DNA from: Mesorhizobium sp.
GTDB taxonomy: Bacteria > Pseudomonadota > Alphaproteobacteria > Rhizobiales > Rhizobiaceae
Assembly: GCA_004017275.1 (NCBI GenBank)
Contig: SAKE01000019.1
Coordinates: 1 to 64,000 of the forward strand
Length of the DNA stretch: 64,000 nt
Direction of reading: 5' to 3'
Below are positions 61,378 through 64,000 of this stretch, in pieces (the first letter of the stretch is position 1; every line of letters starts with the position of its first letter). The position numbers and the translations under genes were made by a program. Below the pieces are notes generated by a model. The model saw nothing but the letters and a program-made list of their open reading frames with translations. It did not search any database and had not been told where the DNA came from.

Positions 61378-61848
61378 ATGACAGAAGAACCCCACAAGAC
61401 CGACATCCTCATCGAGCTCACTGCCGATGTTGTATCAGCCTACGTCTCCAACAACCCCGTCCCGGCGGGGGAGCTTCCTGCCCTGATCGCCCAAGTGCAC
61501 GGGGCTCTAAACGGCACGGCTGGACTCATACCGGCAGAAGAGCCTGTGCCTGTAAAAAAACCTGCTGTCCCGATCAAAAAGTCGATCGAACCGGACTACA
61601 TCATTAGCCTTGAAGACGGCAAGAAATTCAAATCGCTAAAGCGCCATCTGGCGACGCACTATGGTCTGACCCCAGACGAATATCGCGCCAAATGGGGTCT
61701 GCCGTCGGATTATCCCATGGTGGCGCCGAATTACGCCGCTGCGCGCTCCGCCTTGGCCAAGACCATGGGACTCGGCCGCAAACCGAAAGAGCCGGAAGCC
61801 CCAGCCACGGCGCCGGCGAAACGGACCCGCAAGAAGGTCGCAGCCTAA
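61378..61848 (+). CDS. Ros/MucR-family regulator without zinc-binding cysteines
   Basis: 156 residues. Ros/MucR proteins are prokaryotic zinc-finger DNA-binding regulators of exopolysaccharide and symbiosis genes. The core is clear (LEDGKKFKSLKRHLATHYGL, TPDEYRAKWGLPSDYPMVAP). The zinc ligands of Ros are Cys-x2-Cys and His; here they read Ser77 and Asp80, while His90 and His94 remain. Some Mesorhizobium Ros homologues are known to fold without zinc. A Lys/Pro-rich tail follows. GGAGAAG lies 4-5 nt before ATG 61378. The nod box 470 bp upstream may drive it. Confidence 0.88.
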   Translation: MTEEPHKTDILIELTADVVSAYVSNNPVPAGELPALIAQVHGALNGTAGLIPAEEPVPVKKPAVPIKKSIEPDYIISLEDGKKFKSLKRHLATHYGLTPDEYRAKWGLPSDYPMVAPNYAAARSALAKTMGLGRKPKEPEAPATAPAKRTRKKVAA

Positions 61849-61906
61849 ATCCGTATCAACAGTCGTTCGGACGCGCAGCAGCCGTTGGCCCAATCTGCGC
61901 GGAATC

Positions 61907-61932
61907 AAAGGGCGGGGATGAGCCCCGCCTTT
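61907..61932 (+). terminator. Probable terminator of the Ros/MucR gene
   Basis: AAAGGGCGGGG pairs with CCCCGCCTTT around a 5-nt loop, with one bulged base, 58 bp after the stop; the T-run is short. Confidence 0.55.
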
Positions 61933-62076
61933 CCCGTCCAAGAGCCTCATTTCCAGAGTAATTCATGATGGCTCCAGCAATCCCTGCCGCGGCATTAACT
62001 TGCATGCTCCGGCCCGGGTTTCGAGCCGTCAATGCGTTCCGGCGATGACGAACCTTGCCAAGGCTTTCCCGGACCG

Positions 62077-62289
62077 TTAGCCAGCCTTGCTGAGGCTGCC
62101 TGCAGAGGACTTTCCCGTGCGGCGATCCTGTTCCACCTCGTAGTTGATCTTCTGGCCCTCATTAAGGGTCGACAGGCCCGCTCGTTCAACAGCGGAAATG
62201 TGGACAAAGACATCCTGACCGCCGTTGTCAGGCTGAATAAAACCAAAACCCTTCGTGCTGTTGAACCACTTCACCGTTCCAGTCGCCAT
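62077..62289 (-). CDS. Cold-shock protein (CspA family)
   Basis: 70 residues. RNA-binding cold-shock domain with both RNP motifs: KGFGFIQPD and VFVHISAV, plus the usual MATGTVKWFNSTKG start and NEGQKINYEVEQDRRTGKSS. CspA-type proteins bind single-stranded RNA as chaperones. ATG 62289 is preferred over one two codons upstream because AAGGA then has normal spacing. It stands alone and converges with the Ros/MucR gene. Confidence 0.95.
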   Translation of the reverse strand: MATGTVKWFNSTKGFGFIQPDNGGQDVFVHISAVERAGLSTLNEGQKINYEVEQDRRTGKSSAGSLSKAG

Positions 62290-62789
62290 ATCCATTCCTT
62301 TGTAATAAGTCGCAACTTAGGCAGGCCATTCACGCCAGCCTGATTTGTACACGAGACTTTAGGCGCATCAAAATCGGAAAATTGCAAGGCCCACTCGATC
62401 GCCTGATCTCCAGCAGCAACTGCAACATATGCGAGGCGCGTGCCAGACGAGGCGTATGCCAGACGTTTCGTCGTGCGCTGTCGCTCGAACGTTGACAGAA
62501 ACAATGACACACCTTGCAAACTCGGCACATCTTGTGGACGTGCTCGGGTCGCTTCTCGACTGCGATACCCGCTCCTGACCGGGTATCGTCGGCCAAAATG
62601 AGGGTTTTTGTCATGTGCCGCCAGACCGAAAGATCAGGCGCGCAGCGACCTGCACATTCAAACCGGAACCCGCGAACCTCGATTAGCTTCTGCCTGCTCC
62701 GAAGGGCGGTAGCCTGCTCTGAGGCGGGCCACTGTCGGGTTGAAAACCAACTGTCGGGTTCGGAACCCCAGATTGTCGGCAAGGTACGC
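62290..62789. other. Intergenic stretch with unassigned fragments
   Basis: About 500 bp. Frames on both strands are open but unlike any family I know; it may be further IS debris, since IS630 sequence follows directly. Confidence 0.35.
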
Positions 62790-62980
62790 GCCGCCCACTG
62801 GTTGGCCAAAGGGGCACTGGCTCCTGATCCTGCCGCCATGCTCGCCCGATCTCAACCCGATCAAGACAGGTCTGCTCAAAACTCAAGGCGCGGCTGCGGA
62901 AGAAGGCGGCCAAAACTTTCGACGCTCTCTGCGGAACTCTCGGCGATATCTGCCAGCTGTTGGAGCCAAATCAAAAACCA
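62790..62980 (+). mobile_element. IS630-family transposase remnant (C-terminus)
   Basis: One frame reads LLILPPCSPDLNPIKTGLLK, the DDE-end motif LPPYSPDLNPIE of IS630 transposases; the next frame continues KLKARLRKKAAKTFDAL and LGDICQLLEPN, the usual C-terminal end. At least one frameshift is present, and the N-terminal two thirds are missing. Confidence 0.78.
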
Positions 62981-63149
62981 TTAATTGCGACAGGTGATTT
63001 TATGACATTCATTGCGAAGAGGCCAGAATGAACAGCGGAAGAGAGTAGCAGCTCTCTGGCCGCGGCGAGGTGGATCGTCGACACGATCGGCACCTGGCCC
63101 GTGCGGGGATCGCACCGCAGCCAGCACCAGAGCCAGACCTTGACCGCTT

Positions 63150-63655
63150 GCCTTGCTCAGGCGCCACAACAACGAGTGGCTGGAAGCAGATCCACGTGAA
63201 CTCAGCGATATCGATCAGACGATGCTTACCCTCATGAAAGCCGATCCCGACGCTGTCCAGCGCCGCGAAATCCTGACCAGCATATGGCGCATCGGATGCC
63301 ACCGCCTGCACACTCACCATCGACATGCCGGAACTCGGAACCAAAGGCCGCAAGCCTCGCCGGCCTCGGCAAAATGGAGCGGCCGCGCCTTCATCCGGGG
63401 CGGCCGGGCCAATGTTCGCCAGGCCCTCTACATGCCCGGCCTTCGCCCTGCGCTTCAACCCCGACCTCAAGGCAAAATACCAGGCGCTAAAGGCGGCAGG
63501 CAAACCCGCAAAGGTCATCATCTTGTTGCGAAAGCTCCTCATCCTAGCAAACGCTCTCCTCAAGGCGCAGCGAAAATGGCCCCTAAAACCCTTGACCGAA
63601 ACGGATACCTTAGCCTTTCAGGTGAGGCGGGCCGAGATAGACCAACCGCGGGTTT
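63150..63655 (+). mobile_element. IS110-family transposase remnant (C-terminus)
   Basis: Across two plus-strand frames one reads DPDAVQRREILTSI, MPELGTKGRKPRR, GRAFIRGGRANVRQALYMPG and then RFNPDLKAKYQALKAAGKPA, LRKLLILANALLKAQRKW. This is the Transposase_20 domain and C-terminus of IS110-type enzymes. Frameshifts and the missing N-terminal DEDD domain show it is dead. Confidence 0.8.
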
Positions 63656-63831
63656 AACTTCGCGAGTTTAAGCTGATTATGCCGATGCAACTCTAGCGCC
63701 TGCGCGACCGTTTTAGCTTCCATCAACAAGGCGGCAGGGTGGGAGGAAGTACCCTCCCCTGCCGCGAACAAGCTTTGGACAAAGCCCCACCTTGTCCGTA
63801 ATGTGATCGGGAGGCCGGGGCGCGGCGGTGC
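63656..63831. other. Short non-coding stretch
   Basis: About 175 bp between the IS110 remnant and the end of the edge gene. GGCAGGGTGGGAGG...CCTCCCCTGCC near 63731-63763 forms an imperfect hairpin that could end minus-strand transcription. Confidence 0.4.
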
Positions 63832-64000
63832 TCAGCGGATGTGACGCGCGAGATCTGCGACCCTACCCATCAGCACTTCCACCGGTCCTCGCTGGAAGAC
63901 GCGCAGCCAAAGCACCGCAAAAGTGCTGATAACCACAACGAAGCCAAAGAGCGTGGACAGGCTCTCGTCTTTGAAAATGTTTATCTTCATAAGATAGGCT
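63832..64000 (-). CDS. Membrane protein C-terminus (partial), possibly DUF418 family
   Basis: The minus strand carries 56 codons ending in TGA at 63832. A membrane helix (TLFGFVVVISTFAVLWLRVF) is followed by QRGPVEVLMGRVADL, similar to the last helix and the RGPLEWLWRxLT end of DUF418 membrane proteins. The frame runs off the window edge; an ATG at 63990 lies in it but is probably internal. Function unknown. Confidence 0.5.
   Translation of the reverse strand, partial: AYLMKINIFKDESLSTLFGFVVVISTFAVLWLRVFQRGPVEVLMGRVADLARHIR

Overview
The window looks like part of the symbiosis island of a Mesorhizobium-type root-nodule bacterium. The reasons are a NodD-type nod box in front of a TtsI-like regulator, a rhizobial (rhc/nop) type III secretion system (T3SS), vitamin genes in the pan-nad-bio arrangement described for Mesorhizobium symbiosis islands, a LuxR/LuxI pair of the TraR/TraI kind, and many decayed genes and insertion-sequence remnants. 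All identifications come from reading the sequence and from family knowledge; no database search was run.

Left part (1-8.6 kb): the 3' end of groEL with its terminator, an ArdC-type antirestriction gene behind a hairpin-rich leader, then a decay zone holding a broken dsbA-like gene, a dctA with internal in-frame deletions under a well-preserved sigma-54 promoter, and a broken crp/fnr gene. A quorum-sensing pair follows (luxR then luxI, minus strand).

Vitamin block (8.7-20.2 kb): panB-panC (minus), and on the plus strand nrtR, nadABC and bioBFDAZ. Within nadABC and within bioBFDAZ the genes overlap or nearly touch, so each set is probably translationally coupled. An MFS exporter follows.

Middle (22-28.6 kb): a multiply frameshifted hemN, a small membrane protein, a porin and an acyltransferase with an SGNH domain.

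Type III region (28.6-60.5 kb): ttsI-rhcC2-y4xK (minus) lies behind a nod box joined to a tts box. A separate minus-strand operon, arsR-glyA-metK-adenosine kinase-tdh, sits between this and the main secretion cluster and holds second copies of one-carbon and methyl-cycle enzymes; its glyA is frameshifted. The main cluster is nopX, nolW (minus), then nopB-rhcJ-nolU-rhcL-rhcN-rhcO-rhcQRSTU (plus), nopP, a large candidate effector (minus), and nopC-nopA-rhcD-rhcV-y4yS (plus). I find six tts-box-like elements, placed before ttsI, nopX, nopB, nopP, the large effector and nopC. The expected circuit is flavonoid/NodD -> nod box -> ttsI -> tts boxes -> secretion genes and effectors.

Right end (60.5-64 kb): a second, so far unassigned nod box lies 470 bp upstream of a Ros/MucR-type regulator that has lost both zinc-binding cysteines. 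After it come a cold-shock gene, IS630 and IS110 remnants and the end of a membrane-protein gene cut by the window edge.

The observations I find most worth following are the second nod box with the cysteine-less Ros regulator, the composite nod/tts promoter of ttsI, the RhcU without the autocleavage motif, the apparent non-AUG start of rhcS, the Tad-pilus-like parts inside the secretion cluster and the methyl-cycle operon.
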